Notes: a model not told the origin generated them from the letters alone. DNA of 64,000 nt from Nocardia uniformis NBRC 13702 (GCF_001613345.1 NZ_BDCE01000019.1:1-64000), one strand, 5' to 3'; positions 9,890 through 18,766 are shown, counted from the first letter of the stretch. Numbers and translations: made by a program.

Positions 9890-9966
9890 TCACCCTCGGG
9901 GCAGCGGTTGGGCTTGGCCGGTGACGGTGGCGAGGGTGTTGTAGGCGGCGGCGTTGCCCGCGCCCT
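9683..9966. repeat. Tandem duplication of the DUF4245 gene 3' end
   Basis: Two copies with a period of about 138 bp share TTCGGGGGCGAAGCCCCTGA (starting at 9711 and 9850), the AGCGGCACGA box (9685 and 9823) and the GGATCACCCTCGG box. The right copy is the true 3' end of the DUF4245 gene plus its downstream region. The left copy still reads NVLATAVGRAQPLSRG, a diverged version of the real C-terminus NTLATVTGQAQPLPRG. The GGGGC-GAA-GCCCC hairpin (9854-9866) probably terminates the minus-strand gene. Confidence 0.75.
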
Positions 9967-10459
9967 TGATGAGGATTCGGACATCGCCGAAATCGGTGAT
10001 CCAGGCGGTTTCGGTGCCGGGTTCGGCGTAGACGACCCACTTGCGGTCGCCGATTTGCTCGGTTCCGGTGGCATAGCGGGTGCCGACCACGTTTTTGGCG
10101 AGGGCCTCCTCGGCCGCGTCTGTTTGGGTCAGCTGCATGTAGGTGCCCTGCGGCGTGAGGAAGCCGACGGTGCTGACCGCGCCGCCGCCGGGGCCGGTAA
10201 TGGTGTCGTGGTGCCCGGAGTTGGGGGTCCAGCCTTCCGGCAGCGCGGGCTTGCGGATGGGGAACGACATGCGTTTCGCATCGTCGGCCAGCGAATTGTC
10301 CAGATCGAAGTGCGGGATCTGGCCGGGTGTCGGCCCCTTCGCGGAGAACGTGCACTGGCTGGCGATTCCGGCGATGACCAAGCAGATCAGCACCAGTGGC
10401 AGCAGCGACCAGAACAGGTCTTTCCAGTCGTTCATGATCCGCGGCTTCGTATTCGGCAC
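9890..10459 (-). CDS. DUF4245 membrane-anchored protein
   Basis: The product is about 189 residues from the GTG at 10459 (VPNTKPRIMNDWKDLFWSLL). One N-terminal transmembrane helix (about residues 15-35) is followed by a periplasmic domain with the DUF4245 pattern, including ALPEGWTPNSG and GTYMQLTQTDA. The function is unknown. It is divergent from glpX, as I recall for Rv1100 and Rv1099c. Alternative starts are at 10474 and 10435. Confidence 0.82.
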   Translation of the reverse strand: MPNTKPRIMNDWKDLFWSLLPLVLICLVIAGIASQCTFSAKGPTPGQIPHFDLDNSLADDAKRMSFPIRKPALPEGWTPNSGHHDTITGPGGGAVSTVGFLTPQGTYMQLTQTDAAEEALAKNVVGTRYATGTEQIGDRKWVVYAEPGTETAWITDFGDVRILIKGAGNAAAYNTLATVTGQAQPLPRG

Positions 10460-10635
10460 GCCCCCAGTATCCACGGCGGTGGGCTGCGGCCTCGGTCACA
10501 GGTAGCGGCGGCGGTCCGTCGCACGGCATCCCGGTGATCGACCTCTACGGAATTGGAACGTGAGTACCTGAATGCCGGGTCCGGCCTCAATGCGACAATT
10601 ACGCGGCAGTAAGTCAAAACTAGGAGGCACCTGTC

Positions 10636-11667
10636 ATGACCGCATCCAGCCGCCGCGAGGCTCCGGACCGCAACCTTGCCCTGGAGTTGGTCCGGGTCAC
10701 CGAGGCCGGCGCCATGGCCGCAGGGCGGTGGGTCGGCCGTGGCGACAAGGAAGGCGGCGACGGTGCGGCCGTGGACGCGATGCGGCAGCTGGTGGCGACC
10801 GTATCGATGCGCGGCATCGTGGTGATCGGCGAGGGCGAGAAAGACGAAGCGCCCATGCTGTACAACGGTGAGCTGGTCGGTGACGGCACCGGTGCGGAGC
10901 TGGATTTCGCCGTCGACCCGATCGATGGCACCACGCTGATGGCCAAGGGTTCGCCGGGCGCGATCTCCGTGCTGGCGGTCGCCGAGCGCGGCGCCATGTT
11001 CGATCCCTCCGCGGTCTTCTACATGGAGAAGATCGCCGTCGGCCCGGATGCCGCCGATGTGATCGACCTCGGTGCCCCGATCGCGGAGAACCTGCGCCGC
11101 GTCGCCAAGGCCAAGGGCTCCTCGGTGTCCGACCTGACCGTCTGCATCCTGGACCGTCCGCGCCACGCCCAGCACATGCAGGAGGTGCGCGACGCGGGTG
11201 CGCGTATCCGGCTCATCTCCGACGGTGACGTGGCCGGTGCCATTGCCACCGCCCGCCCCGAATCCGGCGTCGACATGCTGATCGGTATCGGCGGCACCCC
11301 CGAGGGCATTATCGCCGCGGCCGCCATGCGCTGTATGGGTGGCGCGCTGCAGGCCAAGCTGGCCCCCAAGGATGACGAGGAGCGCCAGAAGGCCATCGAC
11401 GCGGGCCACGACCTCGACCGCATTCTCGGCACCGAGGACCTCGTCTCCGGTCAGGACGTTTTCTTCTGCGCGACCGGCGTCACCGATGGCGATCTGCTGC
11501 GCGGTGTCCGCTACTACGGCGGCGGTGCGTCCACCCAGTCCATCGTCATGCGCGCCAAGTCCGGCACCGTCCGCATGGTCGATGCCTATCACCGTCTGTC
11601 GAAGCTGCGCGAATACGCATCGGTGGATTTCGTCGGTGACGACGAGGCCGCCCCGCCCATGCCCTGA
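10636..11667 (+). CDS. glpX: Class II fructose-1,6-bisphosphatase
   Basis: This enzyme hydrolyses fructose-1,6-bisphosphate in gluconeogenesis and is usually the only FBPase of mycolata. The 343-residue product has the metal- and phosphate-binding motifs [10 protein letters not shown] and [12 protein letters not shown], and the GlpX signatures [20 protein letters not shown] and [13 protein letters not shown]. An AGGAGG box at 10621-10626 lies 9 nt before the ATG. The phosphotransferase-like gene follows after 15 bp. Confidence 0.96.
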   Translation: MTASSRREAPDRNLALELVRVTEAGAMAAGRWVGRGDKEGGDGAAVDAMRQLVATVSMRGIVVIGEGEKDEAPMLYNGELVGDGTGAELDFAVDPIDGTTLMAKGSPGAISVLAVAERGAMFDPSAVFYMEKIAVGPDAADVIDLGAPIAENLRRVAKAKGSSVSDLTVCILDRPRHAQHMQEVRDAGARIRLISDGDVAGAIATARPESGVDMLIGIGGTPEGIIAAAAMRCMGGALQAKLAPKDDEERQKAIDAGHDLDRILGTEDLVSGQDVFFCATGVTDGDLLRGVRYYGGGASTQSIVMRAKSGTVRMVDAYHRLSKLREYASVDFVGDDEAAPPMP

Positions 11668-11682
11668 TTCCAATACCAGCGA

Positions 11683-13050
11683 ATGTCGTTGCCGCCCAGC
11701 GCCTCCGAGGTGCTGATCGCGCTGTCCGACATCGCAAGGCAGCTCGGCGCGGTCGGACAGCCAACCATGCTGTCCGACCGCGCCGACGCCGTTGTCGCGC
11801 GCGTCGCCGGCCTGGTGGTGAAGGCCCACCCGTTCGATGCCGACGCCGCCGCGCTCCACACCCGTCTGCGCCTCGCCGCCCACCCGCGTTTACACCGAAT
11901 CCTGGTGCCGCCCGCGCAGATCGACGGCGATGTCCTGACCATCCGCTCCGGCCGTGTGTACTCGGCCTGGCCATACGGCGAACCGGTCGACCCCGACGAT
12001 CCAGATGCCGCCCCATGGGAGGCAGCAGCGGCTCTCCTCGCCGCCCTGCACAACTGCCCGCTGCCCTCCCTCATTGACGATTCGGTCTCCGCCGAGCCGA
12101 GTCCCGCAACCGACGGCACCGCATCTCATGCGAGCGCGTCCACTCCCACTGCGCGGCATCCGATCCCGATCGCCGACACCCCGACCCGGGTGACGTCCGG
12201 CTACGGCCCCGAGGTGGGCAGCCCCACCCCCGCGGCAGACCGGAGTCCCGCGACGACAGTCGGCTTCGACCGGCGAACCCGTCTACCGGCGGCGGGCGGT
12301 CCGGAGCGTGTCCAGCGTGCGATGGATCGCCTGCGCGCGGCCACCGGTATCGCGGATCCCGCTGCGGCGGACGTGGTGTGGCGCGCCTATGGCAGGCTGC
12401 CTTCACTCCAGCACGGGGAGAACACCATCCAGGACCCCCGGCGAAATCCCGGTGAAATATCAGGACCCCGCCCCGCCCATTCCGCCCGGCGACAGGCGTT
12501 GGTACACGGCGACTTTCATCTCGGCCAGCTGATTCGCCTGCCCACCGCCGCCTCGGGGCGCGGTCGCGCGGCGCAACCGCCGAGCGGCGGACGATCCAGC
12601 GTCACGCCCGGAGACAACGTCGCGACCGGAGACAACATCACGCCCGCAACCGATGTCACGACCGGAGACAACATCACGCTCGGGGGCGCTGTCACGGCCA
12701 GGGGCAACATCACGACCGGAGGCGAAAACCGCTGGCGGCTGGTGGATGTGGATGATCTCGGAGTCGGGGATCCGGTATGGGATCTGGCGCGGCCCGCCGG
12801 ATTCTTCGCGGCGGGCATTCTCGATCCTGTTGCGTGGGAGCGGTTCCTCACGGCCTACCGGCGATCGGGTGGACCCGCGGTGCCGGGTGGCGGGGATGTG
12901 TGGGCGGTCCTGGATATCCCGGCGCGGGCACTGGTGGTGCAGACGGCGGCGATCGCGGTGGCCAAAGCGGGGCTGGTGGGGCGCGAATTGGATGAGCTGG
13001 ATACGGCTTTGGTTGATTCGTGCTACCGGATGCCACCTGCCGTATGGTAA
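11683..13050 (+). CDS. Aminoglycoside-phosphotransferase-fold kinase with repeat insertions
   Basis: This 455-residue protein has an APH/choline-kinase fold. The catalytic loop is HGDFHLGQ (near residue 275), the metal-binding segment is VDVDDLGVGDPVWDLARP (near 355), and a helical C-lobe follows. The fold is interrupted twice: by a disordered Ser/Thr/Pro segment at about residues 130-205, and by seven hexapeptide repeats of the V/I-T-x-G-D-N type between the catalytic and metal motifs (12601-12726). The substrate is unknown; a role in small-molecule phosphorylation is inferred. It probably forms an operon with glpX (15-bp gap). Confidence 0.8.
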   Translation: MSLPPSASEVLIALSDIARQLGAVGQPTMLSDRADAVVARVAGLVVKAHPFDADAAALHTRLRLAAHPRLHRILVPPAQIDGDVLTIRSGRVYSAWPYGEPVDPDDPDAAPWEAAAALLAALHNCPLPSLIDDSVSAEPSPATDGTASHASASTPTARHPIPIADTPTRVTSGYGPEVGSPTPAADRSPATTVGFDRRTRLPAAGGPERVQRAMDRLRAATGIADPAAADVVWRAYGRLPSLQHGENTIQDPRRNPGEISGPRPAHSARRQALVHGDFHLGQLIRLPTAASGRGRAAQPPSGGRSSVTPGDNVATGDNITPATDVTTGDNITLGGAVTARGNITTGGENRWRLVDVDDLGVGDPVWDLARPAGFFAAGILDPVAWERFLTAYRRSGGPAVPGGGDVWAVLDIPARALVVQTAAIAVAKAGLVGRELDELDTALVDSCYRMPPAVW

Positions 13051-13089
13051 ATCCCGCATGTATTTGCTGAATTGGGGAGCTGAAGTCGG

Positions 13090-13365
13090 ATGCAGTGTCC
13101 GAAATGTCACGCCATGATGCATACCTACAACCGGGCGGGGGTTCAGATCGAGCAGTGCGGCGCCTGCCGGGGAATCTTCCTGGATTACGGTGAACTGGAG
13201 GCGCTGACTCGAATGGAGTCCGGGTACTCCGCTCCCCCGGCGACACCGCGGTTCGGCGCTCCGCCCATGTACGGCGCTCCGGTCTGGGGCGCACCTCGTC
13301 AGGGCTACGGACATTACAAACACAAGCACAAGAACAACTTCGGCAAGATGCTGTTCTCGTCGTAA
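13090..13365 (+). CDS. Zinc-ribbon (zf-TFIIB type) small protein
   Basis: This 91-residue protein opens with a four-cysteine zinc ribbon, CPKCHAMMHTY and CGACRGIFLDYGELEAL, the TFIIB-like zf domain. A Pro/Gly/Tyr-rich linker and a His/Lys tail (HYKHKHKNNFGK) follow. Such proteins are widespread and uncharacterised; the domain suggests nucleic-acid or protein contact. It lies 39 bp after the kinase gene on the same strand. Confidence 0.82.
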   Translation: MQCPKCHAMMHTYNRAGVQIEQCGACRGIFLDYGELEALTRMESGYSAPPATPRFGAPPMYGAPVWGAPRQGYGHYKHKHKNNFGKMLFSS

Positions 13366-13396
13366 ACACGGCGCATCGGGTGACTCCTGGCATGCC

Positions 13397-13447
13397 GCCG
13401 TGTTCGATCCACCGCCGTGTTCGATCCACCGCCGCGTTCCATCCGGT
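13397..13447 (+). repeat. Three tandem 17-bp repeats
   Basis: GCCGTGTTCGATCCACC at 13397 repeats at 13414 and, diverged, at 13431. It lies between the zinc-ribbon gene and fumC. No function is apparent. Confidence 0.6.
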
Positions 13448-13539
13448 GTCGTATTCCCGTCTCACCCCACTCTCGGGCGTGCCGATCCCCTCAGGCGTGG
13501 CATCCCCATGAACCCGGACTCGGGCATAGGGTCGAATCC

Positions 13540-14940
13540 ATGAGTGAGGAGACCGAATACCGCATCGAACACGACACCATGGGCGAGGTCCGGGTACCCG
13601 CGCGCGCGTTGTGGCGGGCCCAGACTCAGCGGGCCGTGCAGAACTTTCCGATCAGCGGCCGCGGCTTGGAGCGCACGCAGATTCGCGCGCTGGGATTGTT
13701 GAAGGCCGCGTGCGCGGTGGTGAACCGGGACCTGGGGCTGCTGGACGCGACCAAGGCCGACGCCATTATCGCCGCGGCCACCGAGATCGCCGATGGCGAG
13801 CACGACGACCAGTTCCCCATCGATGTCTTCCAGACCGGTTCCGGCACCAGTTCGAATATGAACGCCAACGAGGTGATCGCCACCATCGCGGCGCGTAATG
13901 GCGTCACCGTCCACCCCAATGACGACGTGAATATGTCGCAGTCGTCCAATGACACCTTCCCGACCGCCACCCATCTGGCCGCCACCGAGGCCGTGGTGAA
14001 GGATCTCGTTCCGGCACTGGAACACCTGCGCTTGGCCCTGCTGGACAAGTCCACCGAATGGCGTGAAGTGGTGAAGTCCGGCCGCACCCACCTCATGGAC
14101 GCCGTGCCGGTCACCCTCGGTCAGGAGTTCGGTGGCTACACCCGCCAGGTGAGCGCCGGTATCGAGCGTATGCTCACCACGCTGCCGCGGCTGGGTGAAC
14201 TGCCGATCGGCGGCACCGCGGTCGGCACCGGACTCAACGCACCGACCGACTTCGGCGCGAAAGTCGTTGTGGAACTGAAGAAGTCGACCGGTTTGGACGC
14301 GCTGTCGGAAGCGCGCGACCACTTCGAGGCGCAGGCCGCCCGGGACGGACTGGTGGAGGTATCGGGCGCACTGCGCACCGTCGCCATCAGCCTTACCAAG
14401 ATCGCCAATGACATTCGCTGGATGGGTTCGGGCCCGCTCACCGGCCTCGGCGAACTCCAGCTTCCGGACTTGCAGCCGGGCTCCTCCATTATGCCCGGCA
14501 AGGTGAATCCTGTTCTCCCCGAAGCGGTTACCCAGGTCGCGGCGCAGGTTATCGGCAATGACGCGGCGGTCGCCTGGGGTGGCGGCAACGGCCACTTCGA
14601 ACTGAACGTCTACATCCCGGTCATGGCCCGCAATGTCCTGGAATCGATTCGCCTGCTCGCCAATGTCTCCCACCTGTTCGCCGATAAGTGCGTCAGCGGA
14701 TTGGTCGCCAATGTGGAGCATCTGCGCACCCTGGCCGAATCCTCGCCGTCCATTGTGACGCCGCTGAATTCGGCCATCGGATATGAGGAAGCCGCGGCGG
14801 TCGCGAAGCAGGCGCTCAAAGAACGCAAAACAATCCGTCAGACCGTCATCGACCGTGGTCTTATCGACGACAAGCTCGCACTGGAGGAGCTCGACCGCCG
14901 TCTGGATGTGCTTTCCATGGCGAAAGTCGACGGTAAATAG
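13540..14940 (+). CDS. fumC: Class II fumarate hydratase
   Basis: This TCA-cycle enzyme interconverts fumarate and malate without an Fe-S cluster. The 466-residue product starts at the ATG at 13540 ([17 protein letters not shown]). It contains the superfamily signature [11 protein letters not shown], the substrate-binding [14 protein letters not shown] and [11 protein letters not shown], and the catalytic-His region SGRTHLMDA. The frame is open to 13417, but those residues do not fit the family. A T-rich tract (14987-15000) after a short GGTC/GACC stem may be its terminator. Confidence 0.95.
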   Translation: MSEETEYRIEHDTMGEVRVPARALWRAQTQRAVQNFPISGRGLERTQIRALGLLKAACAVVNRDLGLLDATKADAIIAAATEIADGEHDDQFPIDVFQTGSGTSSNMNANEVIATIAARNGVTVHPNDDVNMSQSSNDTFPTATHLAATEAVVKDLVPALEHLRLALLDKSTEWREVVKSGRTHLMDAVPVTLGQEFGGYTRQVSAGIERMLTTLPRLGELPIGGTAVGTGLNAPTDFGAKVVVELKKSTGLDALSEARDHFEAQAARDGLVEVSGALRTVAISLTKIANDIRWMGSGPLTGLGELQLPDLQPGSSIMPGKVNPVLPEAVTQVAAQVIGNDAAVAWGGGNGHFELNVYIPVMARNVLESIRLLANVSHLFADKCVSGLVANVEHLRTLAESSPSIVTPLNSAIGYEEAAAVAKQALKERKTIRQTVIDRGLIDDKLALEELDRRLDVLSMAKVDGK

Positions 14941-15087
14941 CTTGGTACGGGAGTGACTACTGAGAATCACCGGGGTCAGCGACCAGTTTTTTTCTTTTCC
15001 GTGCTCGGATGTGAAACGCATCACGCATTGCCTCCGATTAGCTGAGTGTCCGCCAAAACAGCGGATTCCCCCGGAAAGGACAAGACA

Positions 15088-15174
15088 ATGTTAACTAGCC
15101 TCGCTGCATTCTTCGTAGTACTCGGTGCCGCCGGACTCGTCGCTGCTCTGGCGACACTGGGCATCATCATTTGA
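15088..15174 (+). CDS. 28-residue hydrophobic membrane peptide
   Basis: This small frame starts MLTSLAAFFVVLGAAGLVAA and ends in LGIII, a single membrane-spanning helix with no charged side chains. A GGAAAGGA ribosome-binding site (15073-15080) lies 7 nt before the ATG, and a strong hairpin follows 12 nt after the stop. Its own translation signal and terminator support a real gene. The role is unknown; candidates are a membrane-protein modulator or a type I-toxin-like peptide, and neither is shown. Confidence 0.6.
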   Translation: MLTSLAAFFVVLGAAGLVAALATLGIII

Positions 15175-15186
15175 ACAGCACAGTCC

Positions 15187-15216
15187 TGGGTATGGCGGCG
15201 TAAGCCGCCATACCCA
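15187..15216 (+). terminator. Hairpin after the 28-residue peptide gene
   Basis: A perfect 13-bp stem (15187-15199 with 15204-15216) is closed by a GTAA tetraloop of the GNRA type. It sits between the peptide gene and the convergent monooxygenase gene, so it may serve both. No T-run follows. Confidence 0.7.
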
Positions 15217-15265
15217 CGTGCTGTGCCGGGAATTCGATTCGATCACTTCGGAATTCGACAACCCA

Positions 15266-16444
15266 TCACCGCGGGCTCATGGATTCGGCGTAATTCTTCA
15301 GGTCGATATCATTAGCTGCCCTGTCGCCGTACATCGCCATCAGTGCGAAGGCGCGCGAGCCGAGGAACCAATTGCGGAGACGAATCCCGCGGGCGGTCTT
15401 CGGAGCCAGGAACGGCCCGGGGTTTGAACCATCGATCTTGCGCATATAGCGCTTCACGATCTCCTCGTACCGCGCAAATGCCACGGCCTGGTCCCCGTTC
15501 GCCGCGGCCAGTTCACCCGCGAGCACGTACGCGCCCACCACCGCGAGCCCGGTGCCGAATCCGGCGAGGGTATTGCCGTAGGCCGCGTCACCGAGCAAGG
15601 CCACCCGCCCGGCCGTGAAGTTCTTCATCCGCACGTGGCTGATGGAGTCGAGGTAGAAGGTGTCGAGACCGGCCAGCTCGGCCAGCATATCGGGCACCTT
15701 CCAGCCCATTCCGGCGAACTTGTCGATGACGATCCGCTTCTGGGCGGCGATATCGTCGCGGGGGAAGTCGAGCTCCGGCGTCGCGAACATGTACATGTGC
15801 GGCGACTTCGGACCACCCTCGACCGCCAGCCGTCCGGGAGTGTTGTGGGCGTATGCGATTTCGCGTTCCGGTGGCGCGTACGGATCAACCCGATTATCGC
15901 CCGCGATGCAGTAGTACCAGCCGTGGTAGTTGACGTAATTCCGCTCGGGCCCGAATACCAGACTCCGGACGGTGGAATGGATTCCATCCGCGCCGAACAC
16001 CAGGTCGAAGGTGCGGGCGGATGCTTCGGCGAATTCGACGTGCACACCGTCGGCGGTTTCGGTGAGCGCGGTGATGTGGTCACCGAAGACGTACTCGCAG
16101 CCCTCGGCAGTGTGATCGTAGAGGACCTCGGCCAGGTCACCACGCCGAATCTCGAGGTCGCCGCCGGTGAAATCACCTGACATGACCGCTAATTCGCGGC
16201 CTTCGGCGTCCACGAACCACATATCAGCGGTGCCGGTGCGCCGGGCGCGAATATCCCCGAGGATGCCCATGCGCTCCAGCACGGTCAGGTGCGTCGCGCC
16301 CTTGAAATCGATGGCCTGGCCGCCGGGCCGCGGCGCGGGGGCCTTCTCGACGACGGTGACGTCGAAGCCGTAGCGGCTGAGCCAGTATGCGAGAGCCGGT
16401 CCGGCGATGCCGGCGCCGGAGATGAGGACGGTGGTGTTGCGCAT
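15266..16444 (-). CDS. FAD-dependent monooxygenase
   Basis: This 392-residue group A flavoprotein hydroxylase shows the Rossmann motif VLISGAGIAGPALAYWLSRY at the N-terminus, the DG motif in LVFGADGIHSTVRSLVFG, and the second FAD motif VALLGDAAYGNTLAGFGTG near residue 285. The family includes tetracycline-inactivating and aromatic-hydroxylating enzymes; the substrate here is unknown. It is divergent from a TetR gene, with an inverted repeat in the shared promoter region, so it is probably repressed by that regulator and induced by its ligand. Confidence 0.92.
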   Translation of the reverse strand: MRNTTVLISGAGIAGPALAYWLSRYGFDVTVVEKAPAPRPGGQAIDFKGATHLTVLERMGILGDIRARRTGTADMWFVDAEGRELAVMSGDFTGGDLEIRRGDLAEVLYDHTAEGCEYVFGDHITALTETADGVHVEFAEASARTFDLVFGADGIHSTVRSLVFGPERNYVNYHGWYYCIAGDNRVDPYAPPEREIAYAHNTPGRLAVEGGPKSPHMYMFATPELDFPRDDIAAQKRIVIDKFAGMGWKVPDMLAELAGLDTFYLDSISHVRMKNFTAGRVALLGDAAYGNTLAGFGTGLAVVGAYVLAGELAAANGDQAVAFARYEEIVKRYMRKIDGSNPGPFLAPKTARGIRLRNWFLGSRAFALMAMYGDRAANDIDLKNYAESMSPR

Positions 16445-16464
16445 ATCGAGTGCTCCGTTCGAGT

Positions 16465-16508
16465 AACTGCGTCTGCTAGACGCTTTTTAACGTACGGTAG
16501 ACGCAGTT
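16465..16508. promoter_or_regulatory. Candidate TetR operator between monooxygenase and regulator
   Basis: AACTGCGTCT (16465-16474) and AGACGCAGTT (16499-16508) form a perfect 10-bp inverted repeat separated by 24 bp. GTCTGCTAGAC (16471-16481) is itself a palindrome. The position in the 98-bp divergent intergenic region fits repression of both genes by the TetR protein. Confidence 0.65.
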
Positions 16509-16542
16509 AGACGTCAACGGCGATTTCGGGAAGGATGTGGGC

Positions 16543-17265
16543 ATGGCCGCACCGACCACGACCGAACTGCTCTGGGGCACCCAGCAGCGACCCAGGCGCG
16601 GGCCCAAACCAAGCCTCAGCCTGGAGCGGATCGTCACCGAGGCGGTCGCGCTCGCCGATGCGGAGGGACTGACCAGCCTGTCCATGGCGCGCCTGGCCGA
16701 ACGCCTGGGCTGCGCCAAGATGGCGCTCTACCGGTATGTGCCGGGCAAGGCCGAACTGACCGCGCTCATGCTCGACACCGCCATGGGCGTACCACCGGAG
16801 CCCGGACCGCACTCCGATGCGCAGGAACCCTGGCGCGATTACTTACGCCTCTGGGCCGAGACCTTCTTCCATCGAGTCCGGGCGCACCCCTGGAGCATCG
16901 AACTCTCCGTCGGCGCTCATGTGATGGGCCCCCATGAGATGGATTGGCTGGAGAGCGCACTCGCCACCCTCGCCGATACCGGCCTGACCGCCGCCGAGCG
17001 TTTCGACACCGTCGTACTGCTGATCGGCCACGTACGGAGCCTTGTCCAGCAGGTGGGCGAGCACGGCGATGATGCGGAAGACCTTCTGCAACAGGAAATG
17101 TCGGCCATTCTGACCACGCACGGTGAGCGCTACCCGCAAGTTGCCGCGACCTTGGCCGAGGCGGCGAGCACACCGCCCGGCGCTACCGGCCGCGACAATG
17201 CCCTGCACTTCGGCATCGATCGCATCCTCGACGGCCTGGGCACACTCATCACCGAACGCAAGTAA
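16543..17265 (+). CDS. TetR-family regulator
   Basis: The product is 240 residues from the ATG at 16543, preceded by GGGAAGG. The N-terminal helix-turn-helix spans about residues 25-70 (ALADAEGLTSLSMARLAERL, then MALYRYVPGKAEL). The C-terminal ligand domain is of the TetR_C class that begins near WRDYLRLWAETF. It is likely the repressor of the divergent FAD monooxygenase and of itself. The limonene-epoxide-hydrolase-like gene lies 38 bp downstream and may share its transcript. Confidence 0.9.
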   Translation: MAAPTTTELLWGTQQRPRRGPKPSLSLERIVTEAVALADAEGLTSLSMARLAERLGCAKMALYRYVPGKAELTALMLDTAMGVPPEPGPHSDAQEPWRDYLRLWAETFFHRVRAHPWSIELSVGAHVMGPHEMDWLESALATLADTGLTAAERFDTVVLLIGHVRSLVQQVGEHGDDAEDLLQQEMSAILTTHGERYPQVAATLAEAASTPPGATGRDNALHFGIDRILDGLGTLITERK

Positions 17266-17303
17266 TCCTGTTGCCGCCCGGCACTGCGGCCTACAGTCGA
17301 AGA

Positions 17304-17726
17304 ATGTCCGATCTTCCTGAATTGCAGCAGGACGCCATCACCACGGTCCGCGAGTTCTTCGCCGCGCTGGAGATGAACCTCGCCGACGAAGCCATCGAAC
17401 TGGTCGACCCCGGCATCGTCTGGAGAAACACCTCGCTACCGGATATCCGCGGTATCAACCGGGTGCGCTCGATACTGCGCAAGCTCGGCAACGATCGGTT
17501 CGGCTTCCGCGTGGATATGCACCATATCGCCGCCAATGGGGAGAATGTGGTGCTCACCGAGCGCACCGACTACCTGCGCATGGGCCCGGTCGAGATCGGG
17601 TTCTGGGTGTGCGGGACCTTCGAACTCGTCGATGGCCGAATTGCCCTGTGGCACGACCACTTCAGCTGGGAGAACTTCCTGCGCGGCACCGTGAAGGGCC
17701 TCGCCCGCGCGGCACTCTCGCGCTGA
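17304..17726 (+). CDS. Limonene-1,2-epoxide-hydrolase-like protein
   Basis: The 140-residue product has a SnoaL/NTF2-like cone fold of the limonene epoxide hydrolase type: TTVREFFAALEMNLADEAIE, then WRNTSLPDIRGINRVRSI, NVVLTERTDY and GRIALWHDHFSWENF. The Asp/Arg/Asp catalytic set of the family appears present (RTDYL, LWHDHFSW). It may open an epoxide made by a partner oxygenase such as the nearby FAD enzyme; that pairing is inference from proximity. Confidence 0.8.
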   Translation: MSDLPELQQDAITTVREFFAALEMNLADEAIELVDPGIVWRNTSLPDIRGINRVRSILRKLGNDRFGFRVDMHHIAANGENVVLTERTDYLRMGPVEIGFWVCGTFELVDGRIALWHDHFSWENFLRGTVKGLARAALSR

Positions 17727-17730
17727 CGCC

Positions 17731-17869
17731 GGTCCCGGCATGTCGCTGACACCGACCTCGTCATCCCGGCATGTCGCTGACACCGACCTCGTCATCCCGG
17801 CGTGTTTGTGGCCGGGATCCACACCTTCGGATAGGGCGTGGATTCCGGCCACAAACATGCCGGAATGAC
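17731..17869. repeat. Palindromic repeat family 1, full copy with leading direct repeats
   Basis: The palindromic part (17791-17869) has two 32-nt arms: GTCATCCCGGCGTG with TTTGTGGCCGGGATCCAC, and its near-perfect reverse complement at 17838-17869, joined by 15 nt. Before it are 31-bp direct repeats (CCCGGCATGTCGCTGACACC, near 17734 and 17765). It lies between the convergent ends of the epoxide-hydrolase-like gene and desA2. Confidence 0.85.
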
Positions 17870-17902
17870 GAGGGGCGCAGGTGCTTCAGATGGCCGGGAG
17901 GC

Positions 17903-18766
17903 TCAGGGGCGCAGGTGCTCCAGTTCGGCGCGGGCCTGCTCGCCCGTCGCACCGAGATCGGTGCGGGAGAAGACCTTCCACTGCGCCAGCAGCGGGCCGA
18001 AGACCAGCTCGGGCTCCTTGGCGCGGTCGTAGATTCCGGCCGCGGCCAGCGCGTCGTCACTGCTGCTGCCGTCGGCGAGCACCACCTCCGGCACCCGGAA
18101 GTCGGCGACCCGGTCGGCAATGGCGCGCATGGTCTGGTCGGGAGCCAGGTCGAATGCGGCCGAGATCAGGTTGGCGAAGAACTCCGCCTGCATCTCGTCG
18201 TCGACAGCGAGCCGACGGGCGATTTCGGTGACAATCGGATTCTCGTCGAGGGCCTCGGTATTGCGGTGCCGCACCGCGGCCGCCATCTCCTCGAACGCCG
18301 ACGCCGCCAGCACATCCAGCAGATGCATCGAGGGGCGGCGGAAGCCGAGGGTCATATGCGCCAGGCGCAGCCGCTCCAGCTCCTCCGGATCCACCGCACG
18401 GGTGACCATGAGGTAGTTGCGAATGAGGATTTCGTGGCGGTTCTCCTCGGCGGTCCAGCGACCGACCCAGCGCCACCACGGGCCGCGACGCAGGTACTTG
18501 CCGAGCTCCCGATGGTAGGAGGGCAAGTTATCGGCGACCAGCACACTCACGGTGAGCGCCAGCTTGGCGGTCTCGCCGAGTTCGGATTGCGACGGATCCC
18601 AATCGGTTCCGCCGAGGAACCCGAAGTTGCGGCCGTCATCCCACGGCACATAGTCATGCGGCTGCCAATGCGCCGCCGCGTCGATATGACGGGTCAGGTT
18701 GGCTTCCACCTCGTCGGTGAGCTGGTCCATCAAATCGCGGTCGGCCAAAACATTCTGCACCAGCAC
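17903..18766 (-). CDS. desA2: Acyl-ACP desaturase-family protein (DesA2-like)
   Basis: This 287-residue protein belongs to the ferritin-like diiron stearoyl-ACP desaturase family and matches DesA2/Rv1094 in context (next to phoH2 and glyA). The first diiron pair, WTAEENRHEIL, is intact and a Glu is present in SAFEEMAAAV. Where the family normally has T-E-[ED]-x-LPxY, this protein has VADNLPSY. Where it has DExxH, this protein has DDEMQAEF without His. Two iron ligands may therefore be missing, so desaturase activity is uncertain. A role in mycolic or fatty acid metabolism is inferred from the family. Confidence 0.85.
   Translation of the reverse strand: MLVQNVLADRDLMDQLTDEVEANLTRHIDAAAHWQPHDYVPWDDGRNFGFLGGTDWDPSQSELGETAKLALTVSVLVADNLPSYHRELGKYLRRGPWWRWVGRWTAEENRHEILIRNYLMVTRAVDPEELERLRLAHMTLGFRRPSMHLLDVLAASAFEEMAAAVRHRNTEALDENPIVTEIARRLAVDDEMQAEFFANLISAAFDLAPDQTMRAIADRVADFRVPEVVLADGSSSDDALAAAGIYDRAKEPELVFGPLLAQWKVFSRTDLGATGEQARAELEHLRP

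Noticed and set aside
13462..15024. 520-residue frame antisense to fumC
   Set aside because: It is a shadow of fumC codon bias with no recognisable motif. The same holds for long frames opposite the cyclase (30171-31592) and the importer ATPase (47557-49032).
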